Shown here: piece after piece, positions 1 to 9,500 of the stretch | Layout: every line of letters begins with the position of its first letter | Numbering within the stretch: the first letter of the stretch is position 1 | Source of the DNA: Sthenelais limicola | Taxonomy: Eukaryota; Annelida; Polychaeta; Phyllodocida; Sigalionidae | Length of the DNA: 64,000 nt | Direction of reading: 5' to 3' | Assembly: GCA_942159475.1 (NCBI GenBank) | Contig: OW804094.1 | Location: forward strand, 13,026,132 to 13,090,131 | Translations under genes and position numbers: made by a program | The notes under the pieces: generated by a model | What the model saw: only the letters and a program-made list of their open reading frames with translations | What the model was told of the DNA's origin: nothing | Database searches by the model: none

Positions 1-182
1 TGCTAAATTAAGCTGAAATATGATGAATATCAAGTGTATCTCAGTATATTTAGTATCGAATTGATTTAAAGTATCAGTTCTGTTATGTTAAACAGCATTT
101 TGAAGCTCATTTTAGTCTTCAATGTGGGTTATTTGAGAGGATTGGTGAAGGTGAATTGTACATTGTCTGAAAATCTGAACCA
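1..182 (+). mobile_element. Family A MITE copy (A2), cut by window edge
   Basis: 3' three quarters of a family A copy. The family is about 235 bp, starts GGGTCAGATTTTCAGAAAATG and ends as its inverse complement, and has no coding capacity. In + orientation the 5' arm is followed by GGCAGCTCTACACATTTAG and the 3' arm is preceded by GAGAGGATTGGTGAAGG. This copy carries the A2 diagnostic middle (GATTTAAAGTATCAGTTCTG, then a segment with GAAGCTCATTTT). No transposase is visible anywhere in the window, so the family is non-autonomous here. Confidence 0.85.
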
Positions 183-230
183 TATCTTCTGAATCAAATA
201 TTATGTATAGATCTAGTCTTTATCAGTTTC

Positions 231-281
231 TGCAGAATCTACAGTGTGTAGAATTACCGATTGTCCATTTCTAGCTGACGT
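231..281 (-). mobile_element. Family A end fragment
   Basis: Only the end of a minus-oriented A copy is left: GTGTGTAGAATTACCGATTG followed by a degenerate TIR. It abuts the next A copy. Confidence 0.6.
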
Positions 282-870
282 GGGTCAAGTTGTCAGAAAA
301 TGTACAATTCACCTTCACCAATCCTCCTAAATAACCCAAATTAAAGTCATTATTAAGGTTTAAAATACAGATCAACGCAACACCAAATGTGATGTATTAC
401 CGAAAAATGAGTCACGAGTATAGCAAAGAATGTTGAGATATCATTAAACATGTATTTAAAAAGTTGAGATCAAACCGATACCAATGATAGTAAATAGTAA
501 GGACATCTAAGAAGTGCTTCTATATTTCTATGTTTGAGAAATTGCAATATTTCTGGGTGGGTGATTACCAGTAAAGTAATTAAATATGCCATAATATAAC
601 CTTCGAGTCGCAAGGATATATTTAATACACTGTCTTGAAATCTGATACATGTATTTATACGACCTTCAGCACTGTAACCTCCAAAAATCGGAATATTCTA
701 ACAAAGAGATCTTGTGAATAAATCACTTTCAAAAATGGCATTTTAGCGACTCATTTTCCTGAAATACATCACAAATATACTAACATACATGTATGTAGTA
801 TTTGTCATAATTCAGCCTAATTCACCATAATCTACTAAATGTGTAGAGCTGCAGATTGTACATTTCTAGA
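282..870 (-). mobile_element. Family A MITE interrupted by a family B MITE
   Basis: Minus-oriented A copy. The left arm runs from 282 (GGGTCAAGTTGTCAG) to 388 and resumes at 773 with the expected ATATAC...GTGTAGAGCTGC end. The break is a complete B element flanked by AAAT on both sides (385-388 and 773-776). Confidence 0.85.
389..772 (-). mobile_element. Family B MITE nested in A, TSD AAAT
   Basis: Family B is about 400 bp with ends GTGATGTGTTTCAGGAAAAT / inverse, followed by GAGTCACAAGTCGCAAAA. 'Minus' is defined here as the orientation in which the first arm is followed by ATGGATTTTGAGATATCATC. This copy sits inside A with AAAT on both sides, which defines the element ends as GTGATG...CATCAC. 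No open frame, non-autonomous. Confidence 0.85.
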
Positions 871-953
871 TTTATTATCTTTTTAAACTTAAATTTTGAA
901 ATTTGGGATATTTGAGAGGATTGGTGAAGGTGAATTGTACATTTTCTGACGAC
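871..953 (+). mobile_element. Family A 3' end fragment
   Basis: Only the last ~80 bp of a plus-oriented A copy, with TTTGAGAGGATTGGTGAAGG and a right arm. It abuts the next copy head to head. Confidence 0.7.
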
Positions 954-1188
954 CTGACAGATTTTCAGAAAATGTTCAATTCGCCTTCACCAATCCTTTC
1001 AAATAGCCCACATTTAAGACAAAAATGAACTTCAATATGCAGTTTAACATAACAGAACAGATACTTTAAATCAATCCGATACCAAATATACTCAGATATG
1101 CCCGGTATTCTTCATTTTTCAGCCTACTTTAGCAGAATTTCCTAAATGTGTAGAGCTGCCAATTGTACATTTTCTGCCTATCCGACCC
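954..1188 (-). mobile_element. Family A MITE (A2)
   Basis: Full-length A2 copy in minus orientation; the left end is slightly degenerate (CTGACAGATTTTCAG). Confidence 0.85.
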
Positions 1189-1448
1189 ATATACAGTAGG
1201 AGGGGCAGGAGGAGGAGGAGTCTGACAATGAAAAGCACTTGTTCTGTGTACCACCAACCCTGGCTGCACCCGGCCAGATAAGCAGCTTTAACTGGTGGTC
1301 AATCAGCCCATGGCGGCGGCCGCTATTGCCCCGCCTTGTTCAGCTTGACTGACTTCCATCACCGGGACGGTATGGGGTGCCAGAAGGTGTGTTGCAGGGG
1401 TCAGAGGGCACCCGGGCTCCCCTCCACCACACCCGGGGTCCCCTCTCT
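1189..1448. other. Unique GC-rich segment
   Basis: A GC-rich stretch with a short GGA run and an ATGGCGGCGGCCGC motif at about 1310. I see no gene. Its last ~45 bp (CCACCACACCCGGGG and neighbours) reappear in diverged form just before the second F left end near 1762-1803 and again at 2135-2147. Confidence 0.5.
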
Positions 1449-2134
1449 ACACTCTAAGAAAAAAGGGTTCTTTAAGGTTCTTTGGGGAACCTTATGGTTC
1501 TTCAACATCTAAAATGGTTCTTCAAGATCATCAGGGGTTCCTCCAAGAACCATAGGGGTTCTTTGTCAATTTTAGGGTTCTACTTAAACTTAAAGGGTTC
1601 TTTAGCTCATGGAGGTTCTCCAAAGAACCTTATTTTTTTCCTTAGGAAAGAAATAAGGTTCTTTAGAGGACCTGCAACACTACATGGCAGCATGAACCAG
1701 CCCCTCATAACCCTTGGATATCATTATCATATATTCTAATTGTGTATTTTATGTATGTGATATTTTAGAGAGGGTGCCCTCCCCTTCCACCCGAGACCCC
1801 TCCACACTCTAAGAAAAAAGGGTTCTATAAGGTTCTTTGGGGAACCTTATATGGGCTGTAGATGTTCAATCTAAAGTTGCCTTCGGTTTGCTACTCTGAC
1901 AAAGTTCTAAAAAGAACCATGGTTCTTTGAAGAACCCTTGGTTGATAAAAACCAGGGGTTCTTCAAGGAACCAATGGACAAAGTCCTTTAAAGAACTCCA
2001 GATATTTCCTGATTGAGGGTTCTTCAAAGAACCTCCCCAAAAGAGTTCTTCAAAGAACCCTTAGGGGTTCGCCCTGGTAGACAGACTGAAGAACCCATAA
2101 GGGTTCTTGAAAGAACCATTTCTTCTTAGAGTGT
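1449..2134. mobile_element. Family F foldback element, composite with two left ends
   Basis: Ends are ACACTCTAAGAAAAAAGGGT (1449) and its inverse complement ending TTCTTAGAGTGT (2134). The interior is full of AAGAACC/GGTTCTT words in both orientations, so it can fold extensively. A second left end lies at 1804, preceded by a diverged copy of the GC-rich flank, so the locus is a partial tandem duplication. The short frame at 1482-1739 is only the GGTTCTT repeat read through. Confidence 0.7.
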
Positions 2135-2271
2135 ACCACACCCGGGGAAGCTGGCAGTGCTTGTGACCCGGGGGTCAGTGTATTGGTCCATCATCACAGG
2201 CTGGGAGAAAGCTAGAGTAAGTGCATATATGTACACAAGGCTTTCAGCTTATCGCTCGCCAATACATGTAT

Positions 2272-2471
2272 GGGTCAGATTATCAGAAAATGTACAATTG
2301 GCAGCTGTACACCTTTAGTAAATATTGCTAAATTAGGCTGCAATTTGGTCAATACTAGGTAAATTTGAGTATATTCGGCATTGCATTTATTCTAGTATTT
2401 TAAACTTTATTTTTTGGGTTATTTGAAATCATTGGCGAAGTTGAATTGTACATTTTCTGAAAATCTGACCC
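2272..2471 (+). mobile_element. Family A MITE (A3)
   Basis: A3 middle (GGCTGCAATTTGGTCAATAC, GGTAAATT-GAGTATATTCGG) with both arms; a short internal deletion after GATTCTAG. Confidence 0.85.
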
Positions 2472-2486
2472 GTATATAGGGTAAGG

Positions 2487-3032
2487 GCGATAGGACGTGT
2501 ATAATTTGTCCTCACTAATCCTCACAAATAACACAATTGTTGAACAAAAAAGAGGTTCAGAATACGGTTCAACACAACTGGACAGCTTTTATGAATCAAC
2601 TTAATATCAAATATATACAGGCTAACTAACGTGTGGGTTGAAGGGACGTGAATATTGCACAAGCTGCATAGCGATATTCTAAGTACCTGAATGAATATTA
2701 TTTTAGTCATTAAATTAAATTTTGGCAGTAAACTTGTTAAAAAGCGAAATGGTTGCCATGACTACCACATGTAACTCACTAGTGAAATACGCACTGTGCA
2801 TAACTCACTCTCAATACAGTGTTCTCAGAGCAATACGTATGTACACTCTGTACAAGAAGTGTTGAGAATAAACCAATGGCAACCCTATGGGGCACCGCTT
2901 CCAACACATCTCGAACAGAGTGTATATAATAAACCCAGATGTACCCAGTATTTGTCATTTTTCTCAGCCTAATTTAGCAGAATTTACTAATTGTGTAGAG
3001 CTGCCTATTGTACATTTTCTGGTGACCTGTCC
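2487..3032 (-). mobile_element. Family A MITE with ~300-bp insertion
   Basis: Left part 2487-2627 (TCCTCACTAATCCTCACAAA) and right part about 2932-3032 (TAGAGCTGCC, TIR) belong to one minus-oriented A copy. The intervening 2628-2931 is not family A and I do not recognise it. Confidence 0.65.
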
Positions 3033-3033
3033 C

Positions 3034-3462
3034 ATACAGTGAATTGCTCCATACAGAGAGAGTAGTTAGTTGTCCCAGATTGAGCAAATGGCCAGCCTGT
3101 ATACAATGGTGGCTAAGTTACTCCATATAGAGAGTAGTTAGTTGTCCCAGATTGAGCAAATGGCCAGCCTGTATACAATGGTGGCTAAGTTACTCCGTAC
3201 AGAGAGAGTAGTTAGTTGTCACACATTGAGCAAATGGCCAGCCTGTATACAATGGTGGCTAAGTTACTCCGTACAGAGAGAGTAGTTAGTTGTCACACAT
3301 TGAGCAAATGGCCAGCCTGTATACAATGGTGGCTAAGTTACTCCATACAGAGAGAGTAGTTAGTTGTCACACATTGAGCAAATGGCCAGCCTGTATACAA
3401 TGGTGGCTAAGTTACTCCGTACAGAGAGAGTAGTTAGTTGTCACACATTGAGCAAATGGCCA
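3034..3462. repeat. Tandem array, ~74-bp unit, about 6 copies
   Basis: GGCCAGCCTGTATACAATGG recurs at 72-74-bp spacing (about 3091, 3163, 3237, 3311, 3385, 3459). The last four units are nearly identical, indicating recent amplification. Confidence 0.95.
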
Positions 3463-3551
3463 GCCTGTATACAATGGTGGCTAAGCCTGTATACAATGGT
3501 GGCTAAGCCTGTATACAATGGTGGCTAAGCCTGTATACAATGGTGGCTAAG
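3463..3551. repeat. 22-bp tandem subrepeat, 4 copies
   Basis: GCCTGTATACAATGGTGGCT AA is repeated head to tail directly after the 74-bp array. It is a sub-segment of that array amplified on its own. Confidence 0.95.
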
Positions 3552-3860
3552 TTTACTGAACAAGTGTGCAACAACAACCCTAGCCTTGCATTCTGTTGAC
3601 AATGTATCGCCAATGGTCTGGAATCAGTGTCCATTCTTTATATGCAGGGTTACATCCATGTTGGGTTTTTTTAATAATATTTTTATTCAGGATAATCAGA
3701 CAGTTCTCACTTTAGAAAAGTGTTTTTCGTTGTGGCCTGCCACCTTTCTATGTAATCAAAGTGTATTACTTTGGTAATGAATTTCCAGGCGGTTAATTTT
3801 TACAAAATTCTCTAGCAATGTTATTGTTTAGGGTAACATTTTATAGTCGTTGATGAAAAC
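3552..3860. other. No feature recognised
   Basis: Unique sequence. The only frame (3586-3777) has no recognisable domain or splice context. Confidence 0.5.
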
Positions 3861-3864
3861 AGCT

Positions 3865-4115
3865 TTTCTTCTTCTTCTTCTTCTTCTTCTTCTTCTTCTT
3901 CTTCCGCTTCCTCTTCTTCCTCTTCTTCCTCTTCTTCCTCTTCTTCCTCTTCTTCCTCTTCTTCCTCTTCTTCCTCTTCTTCCTCTTCTTCCTCTTCTTC
4001 CTCTTCTTCCTCTTCTTCTTCCTCTTCTTCCTCTTCTTCTTCCTCTTCTTCTTCCTCTTCTTCCTCTTCTTCTTCCTCTTTTTCTTCCTCTTTTTCTTCT
4101 TCTTTTCCTTTGTCC
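3865..4115. repeat. CTT/CCTCTT polypyrimidine tract
   Basis: A 250-bp pure polypyrimidine run, first (CTT)n, then (CCTCTT)n with longer units at the end. Frames on both strands here (Leu/Pro or Lys/Arg only) are low-complexity artefacts. Confidence 0.95.
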
Positions 4116-4487
4116 AGTCCTGTCTCATCAATGGCACTCTGATTTGTATTCTATCAAGATGGAGGGTCAAATGGCACATCTCCATCTGACACACCTCCAT
4201 TGATTACAGACCTCTGTATGTAATCAAATCTAAATCGTATACACACGTAATACATGTAATAAATACACAATGGCACTCAGTTAGGCACTCTCGATTGATT
4301 ACAAACCTCCATCATCCTATTGGGTATAAAACCTGCTTATTACATTAATCATTTAATCCATTAATGTAATATATTTAATATACAATTAATTTATTTTAAA
4401 AGATTAATAGTGTGTATTTGCTATTTCTGTCCTCCTTAATTACGACCACTGGGAAACCACTTGTCTGATAAGAACCTGCCTGTCCGC
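4116..4487. other. AT-rich unique region
   Basis: Contains a loose internal duplication (AATGGCACTC, CTCCATTGATTACAGACCTC and similar at 4131-4205 and 4267-4312). No gene seen. Confidence 0.5.
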
Positions 4488-4526
4488 CATTAAATGAACC
4501 ATAATCACTTCCCCGTCCGCCCATAT
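4488..4526. repeat. Left copy of host duplication around A
   Basis: CATTAAATGAACCATAATCA precedes the A copy at 4527. The same segment restarts at 4761, directly after that A copy. Confidence 0.8.
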
Positions 4527-4760
4527 GGGTCAGATTTACAGAACATGTACAATTGGCAGCTCTACACATTTAGTAAATTCTGCTAAATTAGGCTGCAATT
4601 TTGTCAATACTAGGTAAATTCGAGTATATTCGGTATGGCATTGATTCTAGCAATCTGTTTGGTTAGGCTGAACTGTACTTTGACCTTTATTTTCGTCTGA
4701 GATGTGGGTTATTTTAGAAGATTGGTGAAGTTGAATTGTACATTTTCTGAAAATCTGACT
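4527..4760 (+). mobile_element. Family A MITE (A3) between host duplications
   Basis: Complete A3 copy. Both ends abut copies of one 25-39-bp host segment (4488-4526 and 4761-4797). Confidence 0.9.
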
Positions 4761-4784
4761 CATAAATGAACCATAATCACTTCC

Positions 4785-5015
4785 TCCTCACAGACCAACT
4801 TCAAACACTGAGTTTATTCCACCGCAGCCAAATGTTTTATTGTTCAATCGCCGCAAGCGACATCATTTTATGCCTCTGCGATTGTTTGTTTTACTCGTCT
4901 CCTCGGCGAAGCTTGTCTGAATAAATAAAGCACATAATTCAGGCAAGTGATTTATGATGGAGATATATGTGAAGGGGAGAATATGACATGTGATTAAAGT
5001 ATGGCAGTTCTTTTT
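4785..5015. other. Unique island, possible regulatory DNA
   Basis: Non-repetitive, with balanced composition between repeats; contains CCGCAAGCGACATCATTTTA, TTATTG and TTTATGATGG words. Possibly conserved non-coding DNA; this is inference only. Confidence 0.25.
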
Positions 5016-5250
5016 GGGTCAGATTGTCAGAAAATGTACAATTCGCCTACACCAATCCTCTCAAATAACCCACATCTAAGACAGAAATAAGCTTCAAAAT
5101 GCAGTTTAACATAACAGAACTGATACTTTAAATCAATGCGCTACCAAATATACTCAGATATACCCAGTATTCATCATTTTTCAGCCAAATCTAGCAGAAT
5201 ATACTAAATGTGTAGAGCTGCCGATTGTACATTTTCTGGAAAATCTGACC
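5016..5250 (-). mobile_element. Family A MITE (A2)
   Basis: Full-length, both arms intact, starts in GTTCTTTTT|GGGTCAG. Confidence 0.9.
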
Positions 5251-5291
5251 GTTTTAATTGCGGCTGTGTTGGTGTATAGGGCCGGGGTAGA

Positions 5292-5354
5292 GTAAGGAAC
5301 AGCAGTAATTGTAACTAAATAATGTACACAGCCCGGGCAGTGGAAGCCATTATA
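5292..5354. repeat. Host duplication, left copy
   Basis: Contains AGTAATTGTAACTAAAT and AGTGGAAGCCATTATA. A diverged copy lies at 6309-6373, on the far side of the nested A/C/B cluster. Confidence 0.7.
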
Positions 5355-5481
5355 GGGATGTGGGTGAGGGCGTCAACAATTGTACAATTCGCTTTAAAAA
5401 TAATCCGAATTCAAGACAAAAATGAGTTCAAAATATAGTCCAACGTTAAGGAAACCATACAAATTATTGTCTTCAACGCAA

Positions 5482-5612
5482 CAGTCTCTAGAGGGTCAGA
5501 GTTGAGAGAGAAAGCCCACTCCAGTGCCAGGAAAACCGTTAGGCCTAGCGCAGTAGGCGTCCAATCATTAAATACCATTCTTATCTGATCTGAGAGGTTG
5601 GAAGCCTAGACT
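5482..5612 (+). mobile_element. Family C element, internally deleted
   Basis: Family C is about 215 bp with ends AGTCTAGGC... and ...GCCTAGACT and contains GCGCAGTAGGCGTCCAATCA. Plus is defined by the 5' segment AAAGTTGAGAGAGTCCC. Here the middle is missing. Confidence 0.75.
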
Positions 5613-5639
5613 GTAATCAATCAGGTATATATTTCACTA

Positions 5640-5840
5640 TAATAGTGATTGTCACCACAGAAATATAGCTAACTATTTTTTTCAAACATAGAAAATACAA
5701 AAGTCCAGTATCAGATATTCTAAAGCTTTACGAAGCTTTACAACGTTGGTATCTGCCTGATATCATCTTTTCAGATGCTAGATGGTATCTCAAAATCATT
5801 TTTTGCGACTTAAACTAATTTTCCTGCATGTAATAGCAGT
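5640..5840 (+). mobile_element. Family B 3' half, degenerate
   Basis: Shows CACCACAGAAATAT, ATCATCTTTTCAGATG, TTTTTGCGACTT and a decayed right arm (AATTTTCCTGCATG). The left half is absent. Confidence 0.6.
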
Positions 5841-5867
5841 TGTTCCACATCACAAATGTGATGTGTT

Positions 5868-6262
5868 TCAGGAAAATGAGTCATAAGTCGCAAAAATAAT
5901 ATTTTTCAAAGTGTTTATTTTACAACATCCCTTTATTGGAATATTCTGGTTTTTGGAGAGCTTATCACTTATATATATATCGATCGATGTATCAAATTTC
6001 AGGACAATCTATGTAATTTATCCTTTCGTTTTAAAGGTCCTCATATGGACTATGATTTAGTTACTCTACTGTTTATTGACCCCAGAAATATTGGAAACTT
6101 TTTTTCAAAAAAGAAAATATCAAACTTAAAATCTAGAAATACTTGTTAGATTATTAGACTGTTTACCATCATTGGAATCGGCTTGATCTCATCTGTTCAA
6201 ATAAGGTGATATCTCAAAATCCATTTTTGCGACTTATGACTCATTTTCCTGAAACACATAAC
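5868..6262 (+). mobile_element. Family B MITE, TSD AAAT
   Basis: Complete B copy with AAAT at 5864-5867 and 6263-6266. The right flank AAATGTGTAGAG is family A sequence, so the target was inside A. Confidence 0.85.
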
Positions 6263-6308
6263 AAATGTGTAGAGGTGGCAATTGTCCATGTTCTGCCTGA
6301 TGGCAGTA

Positions 6309-6373
6309 AGTAAATGCGAGTAATTGTAAGCCACTAAATGCAGCACAGCGCCCACTGAGTGGAAGCCATTATA
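6309..6373. repeat. Host duplication, right copy
   Basis: Diverged copy of 5292-5354 (AGTAATTGTAAGCCACTAAA, GAGTGGAAGCCATTATA). Confidence 0.7.
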
Positions 6374-6527
6374 CACATATAGACTTGTGCCTCCCTGTGA
6401 TGAGCTTATTTTCCGGAACGTAAAAATATAATAGCGCACTGAAACATTTATCATAGAAAACATTAAAAGGGAGAGTGGGGGAGTGGGGGAGTGGGGCTAA
6501 ATGTAGTGCCAGTCGTTTGTTGAACCA

Positions 6528-9500
6528 GGGGCTTGTTGTACAAGCTAAGGAAAGGCAGGGGCCTGTTGTATAAGGTAGGGAAAGGCAGGGGCCTGTTGTA
6601 TAAGGTAAGGAAAGGCAGGGGCCTGCTGTATAAGCTAAGGAAAGGCAGGGGTCTGGTGTATAAGGTAAGGAAAGGCAGGGGCCTGTTGTATAAGGTAAGG
6701 AAAGGCAGGGACCTGTTGTATAAGCTAAGGAAAGGCAGGGACCTGTTGTATAAGGTAAGGAAAGGCAGGGGCCTGCTGTATAAGCTACAGAAAGGCAGGG
6801 GCCTGGTGTATAAGGTAAGGAAAGGCAGGGGCCTGCTGTATAAGCTAAGGAAAGGCAGGGACCTGTTGTATAAGCTAAGGAAAGGCAGGGGCCTGTTGTA
6901 TAAGCTAAGGAAAGGCAGGGGCCTGTTGTATAAGGTAGGGAAAGGCAGGGGCCTGTTGTATAAGGTAAGGAAAGGCAGGGGCCTGCTGTATAAGCTAAGG
7001 AAAGGCAGGGGTCTGGTGTATAAGGTAAGGAAAGGCAGGGGCCTGTTGTATAAGGTAAGGAAAGGCAGGGACCTGTTGTATAAGCTAAGGAAAGGCAGGG
7101 ACCTGTTGTATAAGGTAAGGAAAGGCAGGGGCCTGCTGTATAAGCTACAGAAAGGCAGGGGCCTGGTGTATAAGGTAAGGAAAGGCAGGGGCCTGCTGTA
7201 TAAGCTAAGGAAAGGCAGGGACCTGTTGTATAAGCTAAGGAAAGGCAGGGGCCTGTTGTATAAGCTAAGGAAAGGCAGGGGCCTGTTGTATAAGGTAAGG
7301 AAAGGCAGGGACCTGTTGTATAAGGTAAGGAAAGGCGGGGACCTGTTGTATAAGGTGAGGAAAGGCAGGGACCTGTTGTATAAGCTAAGGAAAGGCAGGG
7401 GCCTGTTGTATAAGCCAAGGAAAGGTAGGCGCCGTATAAGGTAAGGAAAGGTAGGGGCCTGTTGTATAAGGTAAGGAAAGGCAGGGGCCTGTTGTATAAG
7501 GTAAGGAAAGGCACGGGCCTGTTGTATAAGCTAAGAAATGGTAGGGGCCTGTTGTGTAAGCTAAGGAAAGGCAGAGGCCTGCTGTATAAGCTATGGAAAG
7601 GCAGGGGCCTGTTGTATAAGCTATGGAAAGGCAGGGGCCTGTTGTATAAGGCAAGGAAAGGCAGGGGCCTGTTGTATATGGTAAGGAAAGGCAGGGGCCT
7701 GTTGTATAAGGTAAGGAAAGGCAGGGACCTGTTGTATAAGCTAAGGAAAGGCAGGGACCTGTTGTATAAGCTAAGGAAAGGCAGGGGCCTGTTGTATAAG
7801 GTAAGGAAAGGCAGGGGCCTGTTGTATAAGCTAAGGAAAGGTAGGGGCCTGTTGTATAAGGTAAGGAAAGGCAGGGGCCTGTTGTATGAGCTAAGGAAAG
7901 GTAGGGGCCTGTTGTATAAGGTAAGGCAAGGTAGGGGCCTGTTGTATAAGGTAAGGAAAGGTAGGGGCCTGTTGTATAAGGTAGATAAAGGCAGGGCATG
8001 TTGCATAAGCTAAGGAAAGGTAGGGGCCTGTTGTGTAAGCTAAGGAAAGGCAGGGGCCTGTTGTATAAGCTAAGGAAAGGTAGGGGTCTGTTGTATAAGC
8101 TAAGGAAAGGCAGGGGCCTGTTGTATAAGGTAAGGAAAGGTAGGCGCCTGTTGTATAAGCTAAGGACAGGCAGGGACCTGTTGTATAAGCTAAGGAAAGG
8201 CAGGGGCCTGTTGTATAATGTAAGGAAAGGTAGGGGCCTGTTGTATAAGCTAAGGAAAGGTAGGGACCTGTTTTAAAAGCTAAGGAAAGGCAGGGACCTG
8301 TTGTATAAGGTAAGGAAAGGCAGGGCCTGTTGTATAAGGTAAGGAAAGGCAGGGGCCTGTTGTATAAGGTAAGGAAAGGCAGGGGCCTGTAATATAAGCT
8401 AAGGAAAGGCAGGGGCCTGTTGTATAAGGTAAGGAAAGGCAGGGGCCTGTTGTATAAGGTAAGGAAAGGCAGGGACCTGTTGTATAAGGTAAGGAAAGGT
8501 AGGTGCCTGTTGTATAAGGTAAGGAAAGGCACGGGCCTGTTGTATAAGCTAAGAAAAGGTAGGGGCCTGTTATGTAAGCTAAGGAAAGGCAGGGACCTGT
8601 TGTATAAGGTAAGGAAAGGCAGGGGCCTGTTGTATAAGCTAAGAAAAGGCAGGGACCTGTTGTATAAGGTAAGGAAAGGCAGGGGCCTGTTGTATAAGCT
8701 AAGGAAAGGTAGGGGCCTGTTGTATAAGCTAAGGAAAGGCAGGGACCTGTTGTACAAGCTAAGGAAAGGCAGGGCCTGTTGTATAAGCTAAGGAAAGGTA
8801 GGGGCCTGTTGTGTAAGCTAAGGAAAGGCAGGGGCCTGTTGTATAAGGTAAGGAAAGGCAGGGGCCTGTTGTATAAGGTAAGGAAAGGCAGGGATCTGTT
8901 GTATAAGCTGAGGTAAGGCAGGGGCCTGTTGTGTAAGGTAAGGAAAGGCAGGGGCCTGTTGTATAAGGTAAGGAAAGGTAGGGGCCTGTTGTATGAGGTA
9001 AGGAAAGGCAGGGACCTGTTGTATAAGGTAAGGAAAGGTAGGTGCCTGTTGTATAAGGTAAGGAAAGGCACAGGCCTGTTGTATAAGCTAAGAAAAGGTA
9101 GGGGCCTGTTGTGTAAGCTAAGGAAAGGCAGGGACCTGTTGTATAAGGTAAGGAAAGGCAGGGGCCTGTTGTATAAGCTAAGGAAAGGCAGGGGCCTGTT
9201 GTATAAGGTAAGGAAAGGCAGGGGCTTGTTGTATAAGCTAAGGAAAGGCAGGGGCCTGTTGTATAAGCTAAGGAAAGGTAGGGGCCTGTTGTATAAGGTA
9301 AGGAAATGTAGGGGCATGTTGTATAAGCTAAGGAAAGGCAGGGACCTGTTGTACAAGCTAAGGAAAGGCAGGGCCTGTTGTATAAGCTAAGGAACGGTAG
9401 GGGCCTGTTGTGTAAGCTAAGGAAAGGCAGGGGCCTGTTGTATAAGGTAAGGAAAGGCAGGGGCCTGTTGTATAAGGTAAGGAAAGGCAGGGACCTGTTG

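Larger units (their letters stand above)
5368..6301 (-). mobile_element. Family A copy split by C and B insertions
   Basis: Left part 5368-5481 (GTACAATTCGC, then a degenerate A middle) and right end 6263-6301 (AAATGTGTAGAG, then degenerate TIR) belong to one minus-oriented A copy. C, a B fragment and a full B lie between. Confidence 0.7.

Noticed and set aside
3841..4203. Lys/Arg-rich and Leu/Pro-rich frames
   Set aside because: Translation of a trinucleotide tract on both strands; no unique sequence.
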